A stretch of DNA of 64,000 nt from Ciceribacter sp. T2.26MG-112.2 (GCF_900492205.1 NZ_UEYQ01000015.1:23158-87157); one strand, 5' to 3'; shown: positions 9,081-17,637, numbered from the stretch's first letter. Translations and numbers: made by a program. The notes: generated from the letters alone by a model not told the origin.

Positions 9081-9683
9081 ATGACTGACAAGATCATCGA
9101 ACCGCCCGTTGTCGGCGCGCCTAACGTCTTTACGCAGGACAATATCGGCTGGACCCCTTGGCTGGAACCTTTGAAGGAAGCAGAGCTCACACCGCGCCAT
9201 CGCGAAGCGTTGGTGGACGCAGCGCGACTCAGATCTGATTACTTCATGCTGCTTGCCCGCGATCCAGATATCCTTGAGGCACGCACGCTGACCGACAAGG
9301 ATATCTTCTACAACACCGCGGACGGCCTACCACGCGCCGAGCGCGAGCTCGCTGCAACCGCTGCCTCGCGCTTCAACGGCTGCATTTTCTGCGCCTCCGT
9401 GCATTCCCGGTTCGCCTCGCATCACTCGAAACGGACAGAGGACGTCCAGCGGCTACTGGATGAGGGGGTGACTGCCGATCTCGGTGAGCGGTGGAACGCG
9501 ATCGTCGCCGCCTCGGTGGCCTTGACCGCCACTCCCTCGTTCTTTGGCCAGGAGCATGTGGCGCGGCTGAAGAGTGCCGGACTTACGGAATACGAAATCT
9601 CCGACGTGATTCACGGGGCCGCGTTCTTCAACTGGGCGAACCGCCTGATGCTGTCGATCGGGGAGCCGCTGCCCGCCGCTTGA
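9081..9683 (+). CDS. Alkylhydroperoxidase-domain protein, Avi_7169-like
   Basis: The 200-residue protein has the AhpD-type active-site pattern CIFCASVHSRFASHH (CxxC followed by a histidine four residues on), so it probably has thiol peroxidase or disulfide reductase chemistry. The start is the ATG at 9081 with AAAGGA 8 bases upstream. It is the last gene of the operon that begins at 2246 and is followed by a strong terminator. Its clustering with a flavin monooxygenase suggests it removes a peroxide or reduces an oxidised product. Confidence 0.8.
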   Translation: MTDKIIEPPVVGAPNVFTQDNIGWTPWLEPLKEAELTPRHREALVDAARLRSDYFMLLARDPDILEARTLTDKDIFYNTADGLPRAERELAATAASRFNGCIFCASVHSRFASHHSKRTEDVQRLLDEGVTADLGERWNAIVAASVALTATPSFFGQEHVARLKSAGLTEYEISDVIHGAAFFNWANRLMLSIGEPLPAA

Positions 9684-9711
9684 GATATGCCTCACTTTGG
9701 CATCATAAAAC

Positions 9712-9746
9712 AGAAGGGGCGCCGCTTCCATCGCGGCGCCCCTTCT
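9712..9746. terminator. Bidirectional rho-independent terminator
   Basis: A perfect 14-bp stem (AGAAGGGGCGCCGC / GCGGCGCCCCTTCT) with a 7-base loop is flanked by CTTT on the plus side and TTTT on the minus side. It sits between the converging 9081 and 9817 genes and can end transcription from both. Confidence 0.9.
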
Positions 9747-9816
9747 CTTTCTGCCGGGAATGTTCTGGGTTGTTCGGAGCCTGCTTCAGTCTGCCTGCAA
9801 CACCTCAGTTATTGTC

Positions 9817-10893
9817 CTAGTGATTACCGCTTGCGCGTAGATGCCGTTCGAGCCACAGGCTGTAGCGCGAGGCGCTGAAGCTGATGGCGAAATAGATCGC
9901 GGCTGCTGGCACATAGGCTTCGGTGTAATAGCCCAGCCACTGCGGATCGGTCGCGGACGACTTTGCCGCGTTGAGCAGGTCGTGGATACCGATGACGGCG
10001 AGCAGGGATGTATTGAGCAGGATGCCGACCGAGAGGTTGACGATCGCCGGGATAACGGCGCGCAGGGCCTGCGGCATGATGATCAGTCGGACAGTTTGCC
10101 AGTAGGTAAGGCCAAGCGCCGATGCGGCATCGGTCTGGCCAGGCGATAGTGCCTGCAGGCCGGCGCGGATGACTTCAGCAAGATAGGCGGACGCAAAGAG
10201 CGTGATGCCGATCTGCGCGCGCAACAGCTTGTCCACCAGCGCACCTGACGGCAAAGCCATCGGCACGATCAGCATCGCTACGTAGAGCACAACGATCATC
10301 GGAACGCCCCGCAGGATCTCGATATAGGCGATGGCGAGCGCGCGCAGGATGCGCATGCGCGATTGCCGGGCAAGGGCCATGGCGACCGCCACGGGAAAAG
10401 CAAAGCCAAGGCCCGCAATCGACACGAAGACGGTGATCGGCAGTCCTCCCCATTGGTTCGTCGACACTTGCGGCGGCGCAATGATGCCGGATACCAGCAG
10501 GTATGCCGTGATCAGGGTAACGATCCACACGCCGATCAGATGGCCGCTCCAGAAGCGCGGCATGGCCGAGATTGCGAGGAGCGCGAGGACCGAGAGGGTG
10601 GCAAGCGCCGGCCGCCATTGTAGATCGGGGGGATAGAAGGCGAAGAGGATGAAGCGGAGCTTCACTCCGATGAAGGCCCAGCAGGCTCCCGCATCGCTGG
10701 CGGCGCAGTCGTCCGACGTTCCCCACCAGACGGCGTCCAGGACCGCCCATTTCAGCAGTGGAAACGCGATCCAGGAGATCACGGCCAGAACGGCAAGCGT
10801 GACGGCGGTATTGGTCGGATGGGAAAGGAGCGGCCGAAGGCGCATTGCCGCAAAACGGCGCGGTGCCGGCAAGGGCAGGGATATCAGGGTCAT
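9817..10893 (-). CDS. aapM: Amino-acid ABC transporter permease, AapM-like
   Basis: This 358-residue polar amino-acid permease resembles AapM of the rhizobial general L-amino-acid system. It has an N-terminal extension with several helices, a cysteine-containing periplasmic segment (DDCAASDAGACW) and the HisM-type core with EVIRAGLQALSPGQTDAASA, the EAA loop. It overlaps the upstream aapQ-like gene by 4 bases. In Aap systems an ATPase gene (aapP) follows here; instead the coding stops and a terminator lies 70 bases on, so the ATPase must come from elsewhere. Confidence 0.82.
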   Translation of the reverse strand: MTLISLPLPAPRRFAAMRLRPLLSHPTNTAVTLAVLAVISWIAFPLLKWAVLDAVWWGTSDDCAASDAGACWAFIGVKLRFILFAFYPPDLQWRPALATLSVLALLAISAMPRFWSGHLIGVWIVTLITAYLLVSGIIAPPQVSTNQWGGLPITVFVSIAGLGFAFPVAVAMALARQSRMRILRALAIAYIEILRGVPMIVVLYVAMLIVPMALPSGALVDKLLRAQIGITLFASAYLAEVIRAGLQALSPGQTDAASALGLTYWQTVRLIIMPQALRAVIPAIVNLSVGILLNTSLLAVIGIHDLLNAAKSSATDPQWLGYYTEAYVPAAAIYFAISFSASRYSLWLERHLRASGNH

Positions 10894-12080
10894 CGTGGAT
10901 AGGCGCCTTTCAGCGCAATCTTGCGATTATATCGGTTCATGAGTGCCGAGACGGAGAGATTGACGGTGAGGTAGATTGTCATGATGATGGCAATCGCCTC
11001 GATCACCTGGCCGGTGGTGTTGGCCGTGGTATTGGCGACGCTGACGATGTCGGGAAAGCCGATCGCCACCGCGAGGCTGGAGTTTTTGGTCAGGTCGAGA
11101 TAGCTCGAGGTCATCAGCGGCGTGATCACGCGAAGGGCCTGGGGTAGGACGACGAGCCGCATGATCTGGCCCGGTTTCAGGCCGAGCGCGCGGGCCGCTT
11201 CCCATTGTCCCATTTGCACCGACTGAATGCCGCTACGGACGATCTCCGAGATCATTGCCGAGGCGTTGATGGTGAGGCCGGTGAGAAGGGCCGCGAATTC
11301 GGGCGTCAGCGACCAGCCTCCGCGAATGTTGAAACCGCCTCGCGTCGGAACCTCGATCAACGGCGGATGGCCGAAGAGCGCCAGGAGGGCAAGCAGGAAA
11401 CCGATTGAAACGGCCACCAACCCCACGCTCTTCGAGATATCGAGGCTCCTTCCCTTGAAGATCCGCCGCGCGGCAAGGGCCACTCCGCCGGCAAATGCGC
11501 ACAGCACCGGGAGCCAGACGAAGACCGAGAAACCGGCGATGCTGACCGAGGGCACGAAAACCCCGCGATTGCTCAGGAAGGCGAGCTCAAGCACAGTCAC
11601 GGCATTGCGCGGCGCCGGCAGGCTCTGGAAGATGCCCGTCCAGACAAACAGTTGCAGCAGCAATGGCGTACCGCGCAGGATTTCGACATAGCCGCGGATC
11701 AGCGCGGCGATCAGCCGGTTGCCGGCCAGACGGGCTATGCCGAGCGTAACACCGAGGATGGTTGCAAGGATGCAGCCGAAAAGCGCGACCTTGGCCGTAT
11801 TGGCCAGGCCCGCCAGCAAGGCCCGGCCATAGCTGTCACCGGCCCGGTAAGCGATGACGCTTTCGCCGATCTCGAAATTGGCCTGCTGGGAAAGGAAGCC
11901 GAACCCCGGGGTGAGGCCGGCCCGGTTCATGCTTTCAAGCGTATTGGCACCGAAGAACCAGAAGGCAATCAGCACACCAAAGAGCAGGGCCGATTGCCTG
12001 ACTGGCAGCGGGCCGATCCATTCGGATACCCGTATGAGCAAGCCGGGCCCTTTCGGACCCGGCAGGACTTTGATCGTCAT
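10890..12080 (-). CDS. aapQ: Amino-acid ABC transporter permease, AapQ-like
   Basis: The 396-residue permease has the AapQ layout: an N-terminal helix, a long periplasmic region, a central insertion with extra helices, and a C-terminal HisQ-type core. The EAA loop is EIVRSGIQSVQMGQWEAARA. It pairs with the AapM-like product. It lies 18 bases after the binding protein gene and overlaps the next gene by 4 bases. Confidence 0.82.
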   Translation of the reverse strand: MTIKVLPGPKGPGLLIRVSEWIGPLPVRQSALLFGVLIAFWFFGANTLESMNRAGLTPGFGFLSQQANFEIGESVIAYRAGDSYGRALLAGLANTAKVALFGCILATILGVTLGIARLAGNRLIAALIRGYVEILRGTPLLLQLFVWTGIFQSLPAPRNAVTVLELAFLSNRGVFVPSVSIAGFSVFVWLPVLCAFAGGVALAARRIFKGRSLDISKSVGLVAVSIGFLLALLALFGHPPLIEVPTRGGFNIRGGWSLTPEFAALLTGLTINASAMISEIVRSGIQSVQMGQWEAARALGLKPGQIMRLVVLPQALRVITPLMTSSYLDLTKNSSLAVAIGFPDIVSVANTTANTTGQVIEAIAIIMTIYLTVNLSVSALMNRYNRKIALKGAYPR

Positions 12081-12098
12081 GAGGTTTCCCCGGCGCGA

Positions 12099-13130
12099 TC
12101 AACGGAAGGGCGGAGAATAGAGAAGACCACCATTCGTCCAGAGATTGTTGTAGCCACGCTCAAGATTGAGCGTCGTGCCTTTGCCGATGTTGCGGTCGAA
12201 GATTTCGCCGTAGTTGCCCACCGTCTTGATGATGGTGTAGGCGAATTTCGGATCGAGGCCGATCGCTTCGCCGAGCGACGGATCGACGCCAAGGAAGCGC
12301 TGGATCGCCGGGTCTTCGCTCTTCAGGAACTCGTCGACATTGGCCTTGGTGATGCCGAGTTCTTCAGCCTGGATCGTCGCGTAGACCGTCCAGTTGACGA
12401 TTTCGAGCCACTGATCGTCACCGGCGCGGATCGCAGGAGCCAGCGGCTCCTTGGACAGGCGTTCGGGCAGAAGAACGTAGTCGTCCGGGTTCTTCAACTG
12501 GGTACGCTTGCCGGCCAGGTCGGTAGAGTCCTGGGTGAGTGCGTCGACGCGGCCCGATTCCAGGGCTTTGACGAACTCGCCGGTTTCCTCGATCGTCACG
12601 GGCGTGAATTTCTTGCCGGTCTTGCGGAAGAAGTCGGCGATGTTCAACTCGCCGGTCGTGCCGCTCTGGACGCCGATGGTGGCGCCATCGAGCTCGGTGC
12701 CCTTGGTGACGCCGAGATCCTTGCGAACCAGCAGCCCCTGGCCGTCATAGAAGATCACCGGGCCGAAATGGAAGCCCAGCTTAAAGGCGCGGGTGATCGT
12801 CTGCGTCACCCCCGACAGGAGGATGTCGTACTCGCCCGACTGCAGTGCCGGCAGGCGCTGCTGCGGCGAGGAGTTGGTGAACTCCACCTTCTCGGGGTCA
12901 TTGAAAACGGTGATGGCCAGTGCGCGACCGTAGTCGACGAAGAATCCGTTCCAGCGACCATCGCTGCCGGGCGAGAAGAAGCCGGGGGTGGTGCCGACGC
13001 CGACCTTGATGAGTCCGCGTTCCTTGATCTTGTCCAGCGTCTCGCCGGCGTTGGCAATGCCGGCCGAGAGGGCCGTCGCGGCCATCAGGGAGATTGCGGC
13101 GAGGCGGTTTAGTTTCGAAAAGTTCGACAT
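12099..13130 (-). CDS. aapJ: Amino-acid ABC transporter binding protein, AapJ-like
   Basis: This 343-residue periplasmic protein has a signal peptide ending at ANA (residue ~28) and the SBP_bac_3 pattern: LDKIKERGLIKVGVGTTPGF, the aspartate-containing VDALTQDSTDLA, and a long AapJ-type C-terminal lobe. AGGAGA stands 6 bases before the ATG. The usual specificity of AapJ is broad L-amino acids. Its position beside sulfur genes could mean a sulfur amino acid such as cystine or cysteate is taken up, but nothing in the sequence proves this. Confidence 0.85.
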   Translation of the reverse strand: MSNFSKLNRLAAISLMAATALSAGIANAGETLDKIKERGLIKVGVGTTPGFFSPGSDGRWNGFFVDYGRALAITVFNDPEKVEFTNSSPQQRLPALQSGEYDILLSGVTQTITRAFKLGFHFGPVIFYDGQGLLVRKDLGVTKGTELDGATIGVQSGTTGELNIADFFRKTGKKFTPVTIEETGEFVKALESGRVDALTQDSTDLAGKRTQLKNPDDYVLLPERLSKEPLAPAIRAGDDQWLEIVNWTVYATIQAEELGITKANVDEFLKSEDPAIQRFLGVDPSLGEAIGLDPKFAYTIIKTVGNYGEIFDRNIGKGTTLNLERGYNNLWTNGGLLYSPPFR

Positions 13131-13548
13131 GAAATCTCCTGCTTGCGTGAAATTCGCATCGCTTGGGTTCGATGCGGAATTGCCACGATCATAAATCTAG
13201 TAATTTTATGTAATAGGTATTTTATTTTGTCGAATGCACAGATTTTGAACGCGTTGCCCAAATTCTGGTCTTGTGGAAGGCGCAGATTGCGCGACGCAGC
13301 AAAGGGTGTCTTGTGATGTCGAGGGTAATAGCGCTGCGAAGCACAATCTCATCGAAACGAGGCTGTTTGCAGAACCTATGGCGTGGCCAAGAACAAGTTC
13401 GGCCGTTGGCGAGGCAGGCGGTGCTGCCCTCGCACGCTCCAAGAAATTAATTCTACAAAATATATATAGAATAGGTGTCGCTTTCTTAGCGAAGTCCGCG
13501 CGTTGCGCCATAATGGCCCTCAGACATCACAAGTCGAGGATGGCAACG
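13131..13548. promoter_or_regulatory. Divergent intergenic region with AT-rich palindrome ATTCTA-N11-TAGAAT
   Basis: The 418 bases between the aapJ-like gene and the hydrolase gene hold no credible gene. The minus-strand side is AT-rich (13190-13235) and could carry the aapJ promoter. The plus-strand side has ATTCTA (13450-13455) and TAGAAT (13467-13472) flanking CAAAATATATA, about 80 bases before the hydrolase. The half-site is shared with other sulfur promoters in the window. Confidence 0.45.
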
Positions 13549-14181
13549 ATGATGCGAATGCGCCCTGCTGACGATTCCAAGACGCTTATTCTTCCCGGAC
13601 TGAACGGTTCTGGCGAAGGGCATTGGCAATGGCACTGGGCGCGCGACAAGGAGGATGCCGTCTTCGTCGAGCAGGACAACTGGACCTGTCCGGACCTTTC
13701 CGACTGGCGCAGCCGGCTCGAAGCGGTTCTTGAACGGTCGGGCGACGTGTGGCTCGTCGCTCATAGCCTCGGTTGTATCCTGACCGCCAACATCGCGAAA
13801 AGTCCGCTGGCCAACCGGATTCGCGGCGCGCTGCTCGTCGCCCCTTGCGACCTCGTCGCGACCGAAAAGCTCCACCCCTGCGTTCTCAACTTTGGTGATA
13901 TGCCGCTTTCTCCGCTGCCCTTTCCAAGCCTCGTGGTCGCGAGCCTGGACGACCCCTACATGACCTTCAGCAAGGCCAAGACCGTTGCAAGCTCTTGGCA
14001 GAGCGCACTCATCGACATCGGCGAGGCCGGACACATCAACATCAAGAGCGGTTTCGGACGCTGGACGGGCGGCTACGAACTGCTTTCGCTTCTGAAAATC
14101 GCGGCCCGCCACCGCGTCGCGCAGGATCAAATTGTCAGCGACAATCGTTTCGCCGATGAGCGTGGCGTAGCGGCCCATTGA
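13549..14181 (+). CDS. RBBP9/YdeN-family serine hydrolase
   Basis: This alpha/beta hydrolase of about 210 residues belongs to the RBBP9/YdeN family. The family start motif is visible as LPGLNGSGEGHWQWHW, the nucleophile as VAHSLGC (serine), the acid as ASLDDPYM, and the histidine in GEAGHINIKSG. The frame is open from 13273, but homology starts near 13560 and CGAGGA stands 8-9 bases before the ATG at 13549. It is followed by two small genes and a terminator, so the three form a unit. Family members act on unknown ester-like substrates; a role in sulfur scavenging is guesswork. Confidence 0.82.
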   Translation: MMRMRPADDSKTLILPGLNGSGEGHWQWHWARDKEDAVFVEQDNWTCPDLSDWRSRLEAVLERSGDVWLVAHSLGCILTANIAKSPLANRIRGALLVAPCDLVATEKLHPCVLNFGDMPLSPLPFPSLVVASLDDPYMTFSKAKTVASSWQSALIDIGEAGHINIKSGFGRWTGGYELLSLLKIAARHRVAQDQIVSDNRFADERGVAAH

Positions 14182-14236
14182 GAAGTTTCAGCTCCAACGC
14201 GAGCACGGCCTCGCAAAAACACAGGAGGAATGCGCA

Positions 14237-14437
14237 ATGCCCCTTGGGATCAATGTCTTCTCCTTCAGCGTGTTCGGCGCGTCGCGCGGCGAGAAGGCCG
14301 GCTTGAGCGACGCCGAGCGGGATCGTGGTGCGGACCCGCGGCCCGCAACCGAAATCCAACAACACGACATTCGTGACAATGAAAAGCCATTGGAACATCA
14401 GGCGATTTTCCAATCGGGCTTCTTCCCGATCTATTGA
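14237..14437 (+). CDS. Small protein of unknown function, copy A of a two-gene module
   Basis: This 66-residue protein is not one I recognise. A strong AGGAGGA lies 7 bases before the ATG, which supports real translation. It starts MPLGINVFSFSVFG, has a charged, polar middle, and ends HQAIFQSGFFPIY. The 63-residue protein at 44719 has the same plan (MPMGIDSFSFDLFG ... DQEIFFWGMFSVL), and the last 28 residues align without gaps, so they are paralogs. The aromatic ends could touch a membrane or partner. In both copies a tiny single-helix membrane protein follows directly, suggesting the two products work together. Confidence 0.7.
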   Translation: MPLGINVFSFSVFGASRGEKAGLSDAERDRGADPRPATEIQQHDIRDNEKPLEHQAIFQSGFFPIY

Positions 14438-14450
14438 GGGAGCGGGACCC

Positions 14451-14588
14451 ATGTCCTACATCCCCTACAACTCCTCCCGCCGGTCAAGGACCGCAAATCC
14501 CGTCAGGCCAGATCTGCGCAAGGCACTTCCGGCCGGTGCGCTGATTGCCTCCTTCTTTTTCATTGCCGGCTTGCTCGTCTTTCTCTGA
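14451..14588 (+). CDS. Small single-helix membrane protein, partner A of the module
   Basis: The 45-residue product has a basic N-terminal half (SSRRSRTANPVRPDLRK) and one hydrophobic helix at the C-terminus (ALIASFFFIAGLLVFL), so it is probably an N-in, tail-anchored membrane peptide. GGGAGCGGG precedes the ATG and the gene begins 13 bases after the preceding small gene. A counterpart of 43 residues stands in the same place after the second module copy (44924). A good terminator follows at once. Confidence 0.65.
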   Translation: MSYIPYNSSRRSRTANPVRPDLRKALPAGALIASFFFIAGLLVFL

Positions 14589-14614
14589 CGGTGCCGAGCG
14601 GCAGTACGACAAAC

Positions 14615-14641
14615 GAAAGGGCTCCCGACCGGAGCCCTTTC
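14615..14641 (+). terminator. Rho-independent terminator after the hydrolase/small-protein unit
   Basis: GAAAGGGCTCC and GGAGCCCTTTC form an 11-bp stem with a 5-base loop, starting 26 bases after the small membrane gene. The converging tauC gene ends 33 bases further on, so it may serve both strands. Confidence 0.85.
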
Positions 14642-14673
14642 TCCATTCTTCCCCGCGGCTCAAGCGGCGGGTC

Positions 14674-15507
14674 TCATTTTTCCGCTGCCCACGGCACCAG
14701 CCAGCGTTCGAGCGCGCGAGCGGCCAGTTCCAGCAGGATGGCGATCAGGGCGATGACACCGATCCCGGCCAGCACGACGTCCGTCACCAAAAATTGCGCG
14801 GCCGACTGAATCATGAAGCCGAGCCCTCGCGTTGCCGCGACCAGTTCGGCGGCGACCAGTGTCGACCAGCCAGTGCCAAGCGCGATCCGGATGCCGGTAA
14901 GGATCGCGGGCAGGGCGGAGGGCAAGATCACATGCACCAGAAGTTGGCGTTCCGTTCCACCGAAGGAGCGGGCGGCATTGAGGTGATCCTTCGATACCGA
15001 GCGCACGCCGGCGGCCGTTGACAGAATGATCGCCGGCAGCATGGAAAGGGCGATCACGGTGATCTTCGAGGCTTCGCCGATGCCGACCCAGATGATGACG
15101 AGCGGCAGATAGGCAAGCGGCGGCAGCGGTCTCAGGAACTCGACGATCGGATCGAGAATACCGCGACCGATGCGGCTGGTGCCGATCGCCAGACCCGCCG
15201 GGACCCCGAGAAGGATCGAGACCAGCAGGCCGCCGAGAATGCGGCCGAGGCTGGCGACAACATGTTCGGCAAGGGTCGAATCGACGAAGCCGACGGTCAG
15301 CAGGCTCCATGCCGATTGGGCGACCAGGATCGGCGACGGGAGAAAGACCGGGGACACCAGCTCCAGGCGCGCTGCCAGCCACCAGATGGCGACGATGGCG
15401 GTCACCGTCAGGCCCGAATAGACGTAGAGCGGGACGACGGTCTTCCGTCTTGGCTGTTCGGAGGGCGTCTCTGACAAGAGCACGGGAGCTTCGCTGATGA
15501 GGGTCAT
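14674..15507 (-). CDS. tauC: Taurine ABC transporter permease TauC
   Basis: The 277-residue permease follows E. coli TauC closely, as in RPLPPLAYLPLVIIWVGIGE, LGTGWSTLVAAELVAATRGL and LVTDVVLAGIGVIALI. The EAA loop is AARSFGGTERQLLVHVILPS. It forms the membrane channel for taurine together with the ATPase encoded upstream, whose stop it overlaps by 4 bases. No tauD dioxygenase gene follows; the hydrolase unit converges from the other side. Confidence 0.9.
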   Translation of the reverse strand: MTLISEAPVLLSETPSEQPRRKTVVPLYVYSGLTVTAIVAIWWLAARLELVSPVFLPSPILVAQSAWSLLTVGFVDSTLAEHVVASLGRILGGLLVSILLGVPAGLAIGTSRIGRGILDPIVEFLRPLPPLAYLPLVIIWVGIGEASKITVIALSMLPAIILSTAAGVRSVSKDHLNAARSFGGTERQLLVHVILPSALPAILTGIRIALGTGWSTLVAAELVAATRGLGFMIQSAAQFLVTDVVLAGIGVIALIAILLELAARALERWLVPWAAEK

Positions 15508-16310
15508 GCTGCCACCTCGGTTTCGTCGGAGATCGAATGGATGAGATTGGTCAGCCCGTCATGCATGCGCTTGAAGAGCGGCGATGCCTTGATCTGGTTG
15601 ACCGAGGCCCCGGCCAGCAGTTCGGCGGCGAAACCCGTCTCGATGTCAGCGGCCAGCCGGCCGGGATTGGGCGAGAGTACGATGACACGCGAGGCAAGCA
15701 ACAGGGCCTCGTCTATGCTGTGGGTGATGAGCAGCGCACCGGCGCGGCTCTTAGACCAGACGTCGAGCAGGAAACCCTGCATCTTGGCCCGTGTCAGCGC
15801 ATCGAGCGCGCCGAGAGGTTCGTCGAGCAGCAGGAAACGCGGATCGGAGGCCAGAGCTCGGGCAATCCCGACGCGCTGGCGCATGCCGCCGGAAAGCTCC
15901 GAGATGCGCCGGCGTCCCGCATCGGCGAGGCCGACAAGCTCGAGCAGTTCTTCGGCGCGGACACGACGGTCCTTTTCGCTCACGCCGCGCAGCTTGAGCG
16001 GGAAGGCAATATTATCGCGGGCGTCGAGCCAGGGGTATAGCGCATCGTCCTGGAAGACCACGGCGCGGTCGGAACCCGGCCCCGCGATCGTGGCTCCGTC
16101 CACGGCGATCCGGCCATTGGACGGTGTCAGGAAGCCGGCAGCGAGATTGAGGAGGCTGGTCTTGCCCGAGCCCGAGCGGCCGATGACGACGATAAACTCT
16201 CCGGTCTCGACGGAAAGGTTGATCCGCTCCAGAACCAGCGGCGGCTGGCCGGAGCCGGCTTGACGCGCCGGATAGCGCAGCGAGACGTCATGAAAGGACA
16301 ATATGCTCAT
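15504..16310 (-). CDS. tauB: Taurine ABC transporter ATPase TauB
   Basis: The 268-residue ATPase has Walker A GRSGSGKTS, Q-loop VVFQDDALYPWLDARDN, signature LSGGMRQRVGIARAL and Walker [21 protein letters not shown], the pattern of the TauB/SsuB group. The frame is open 41 codons further upstream, but AGGAGA before the ATG at 16310 and the start of homology there decide the start. It lies 76 bases after tauA and overlaps tauC by 4 bases. Its substrate is taken from its neighbours. Confidence 0.9.
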   Translation of the reverse strand: MSILSFHDVSLRYPARQAGSGQPPLVLERINLSVETGEFIVVIGRSGSGKTSLLNLAAGFLTPSNGRIAVDGATIAGPGSDRAVVFQDDALYPWLDARDNIAFPLKLRGVSEKDRRVRAEELLELVGLADAGRRRISELSGGMRQRVGIARALASDPRFLLLDEPLGALDALTRAKMQGFLLDVWSKSRAGALLITHSIDEALLLASRVIVLSPNPGRLAADIETGFAAELLAGASVNQIKASPLFKRMHDGLTNLIHSISDETEVAA

Positions 16311-16386
16311 CGTCAAATCTCCTCTTGGATCTTGAACGGAAATGGCCCGGCCTTGCGAACCGGGCCACTTGCCAACGTCTGGCTCG

Positions 16387-17397
16387 TCAGAATGAAAGCT
16401 TGGACGCGTCGACGACCCAGCGCGACGAGACATAGGGTGCGTAGTCGGCGAGGACGGCCGGGATCTTGCCCTGTTCCTTCAGGAAGGCCGAGGTCTCCGC
16501 GACCGCCTTGATCGTGCCGCCGCCGAGAAGGTCGGGCTTGGCCTGTTCCTCCAGCGTCGGGAAGATGTAGCCCTTGAGGAGGGTCGGTACTTCGTCCTGC
16601 TTGGCGCCGGTCAGCCTGGCGATTTTCGCGGCCTCGGGGGAGGTCGGGCCCCAGGCTTCCGGGTCGGCGCGATAGGCCGCGGTCGCATCGCCGGTAACCC
16701 GTACAAAGGCTGCGACAATGTCAGGATGGGCTTCGGCAAACGTCTTGCTGACGATCCAGGCGTCGAAGGTCGGGCCACCCCAGTCGGCGACGTCCGCCGA
16801 GGTCGCAAGCACCGTGCCGGACTTCTTGAGCTCGGCCAGAACAGGATCCCAGACATAGGCGCCGTCAATGTCGCCGCGCGACCAGGCGGCGGCAATTTCC
16901 GGCGGGCGCAGATTGAGGATTTCGACCGATTTCGGATCGATGTTCCAGTGCTTCAGCGCTGTCAGCAGGCTGTAGTGCGCGGTCGAGACGAAGGGTGTGG
17001 CGATCTTCTTGCCGGCCAGATCTTCGGGCTTGGAAATGTCGCGCACGGCAAGGGCTTCCGCCTCGCTGATCAGACCGACGAGGGCGATGGTTTCGATCGG
17101 CAGGCCGCGGCTTGCGGCCGCGGCGAGCGGCGAGGAGCCGACATAGCCGATGTCGAGCGAACCGGATGCGATCGCAGCGATGACGTCGGCGCCGCCGTCG
17201 AATTTCTGCCAGTTGATCTTCGCTCCGGTCACCTTCTCATAGGTGCCGTCGGCCTGCGGCACGCGCGACGGCTCGACGATAGGCTGGTAGCCGATGTTGA
17301 GCGTGACGTCAGCGGCGAAAGCCGGTGCTCCCTGCAGGATGGTGAAAAGGGCGGTGGCGGCGACAAGGCCGGCCAAATCTCTGCGTTTCAGTGCCAT
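16387..17397 (-). CDS. tauA: Taurine-binding periplasmic protein TauA
   Basis: The 336-residue binding protein has a signal peptide ending at AFA (about residue 28) and TauA features: INWQKFDGGADVIAAIASGS, then LDIGYVGSSPLAAAASRG, the loops that bind the sulfonate and amino groups. AAGGAGAGG stands 7 bases before the ATG. It is the first gene of tauABC, and the promoter region it shares with the divergent flavoprotein gene holds AT-rich repeats. Confidence 0.9.
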   Translation of the reverse strand: MALKRRDLAGLVAATALFTILQGAPAFAADVTLNIGYQPIVEPSRVPQADGTYEKVTGAKINWQKFDGGADVIAAIASGSLDIGYVGSSPLAAAASRGLPIETIALVGLISEAEALAVRDISKPEDLAGKKIATPFVSTAHYSLLTALKHWNIDPKSVEILNLRPPEIAAAWSRGDIDGAYVWDPVLAELKKSGTVLATSADVADWGGPTFDAWIVSKTFAEAHPDIVAAFVRVTGDATAAYRADPEAWGPTSPEAAKIARLTGAKQDEVPTLLKGYIFPTLEEQAKPDLLGGGTIKAVAETSAFLKEQGKIPAVLADYAPYVSSRWVVDASKLSF

Positions 17398-17612
17398 GAT
17401 GTTCCTCTCCTTGGCTGGTCGCGGATGCTCTGCATGCGATTGAGGAGATGATGATTTAATCCATCAAATTAGTAGAGATAAATTTCTCTCTTTTTCCGAG
17501 GCTTGCGGCCACGAATTTCCGCTTTGGCCAGATTTGCGAGTAGTTCGATCCGTCTCGACGACGGAAAGCGCCCGATGTCCCTGACATCAAGGCGTAGAGT
17601 GCGAGGGAAAAT

Positions 17613-17637
17613 AATCTATAGTATTCTGAATCTATAG
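17613..17637. promoter_or_regulatory. Direct repeat AATCTATAG x2 in the tauA / flavoprotein divergent region
   Basis: The 345 bases between tauA and the flavoprotein gene hold no gene. Two copies of AATCTATAG (17613-17621 and 17629-17637), each containing the palindrome CTATAG, are spaced 16 bases apart. A separate AT-rich block at 17455-17492 lies nearer tauA. The TCTATA half-site recurs before other sulfur genes here. Confidence 0.45.

Noticed and set aside
11652..13112. A 486-codon plus-strand frame opposite the aapQ/aapJ-like genes
   Set aside because: It matches no family, spans two real genes on the other strand, and has the composition of an antisense frame.
14674..17397. Reading the ABC set as SsuABC
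   Set aside because: The binding protein has the INWQKFDGGADVIAA and GSSPLAAAASRG signature of TauA and the permease follows TauC, so taurine is the better assignment.
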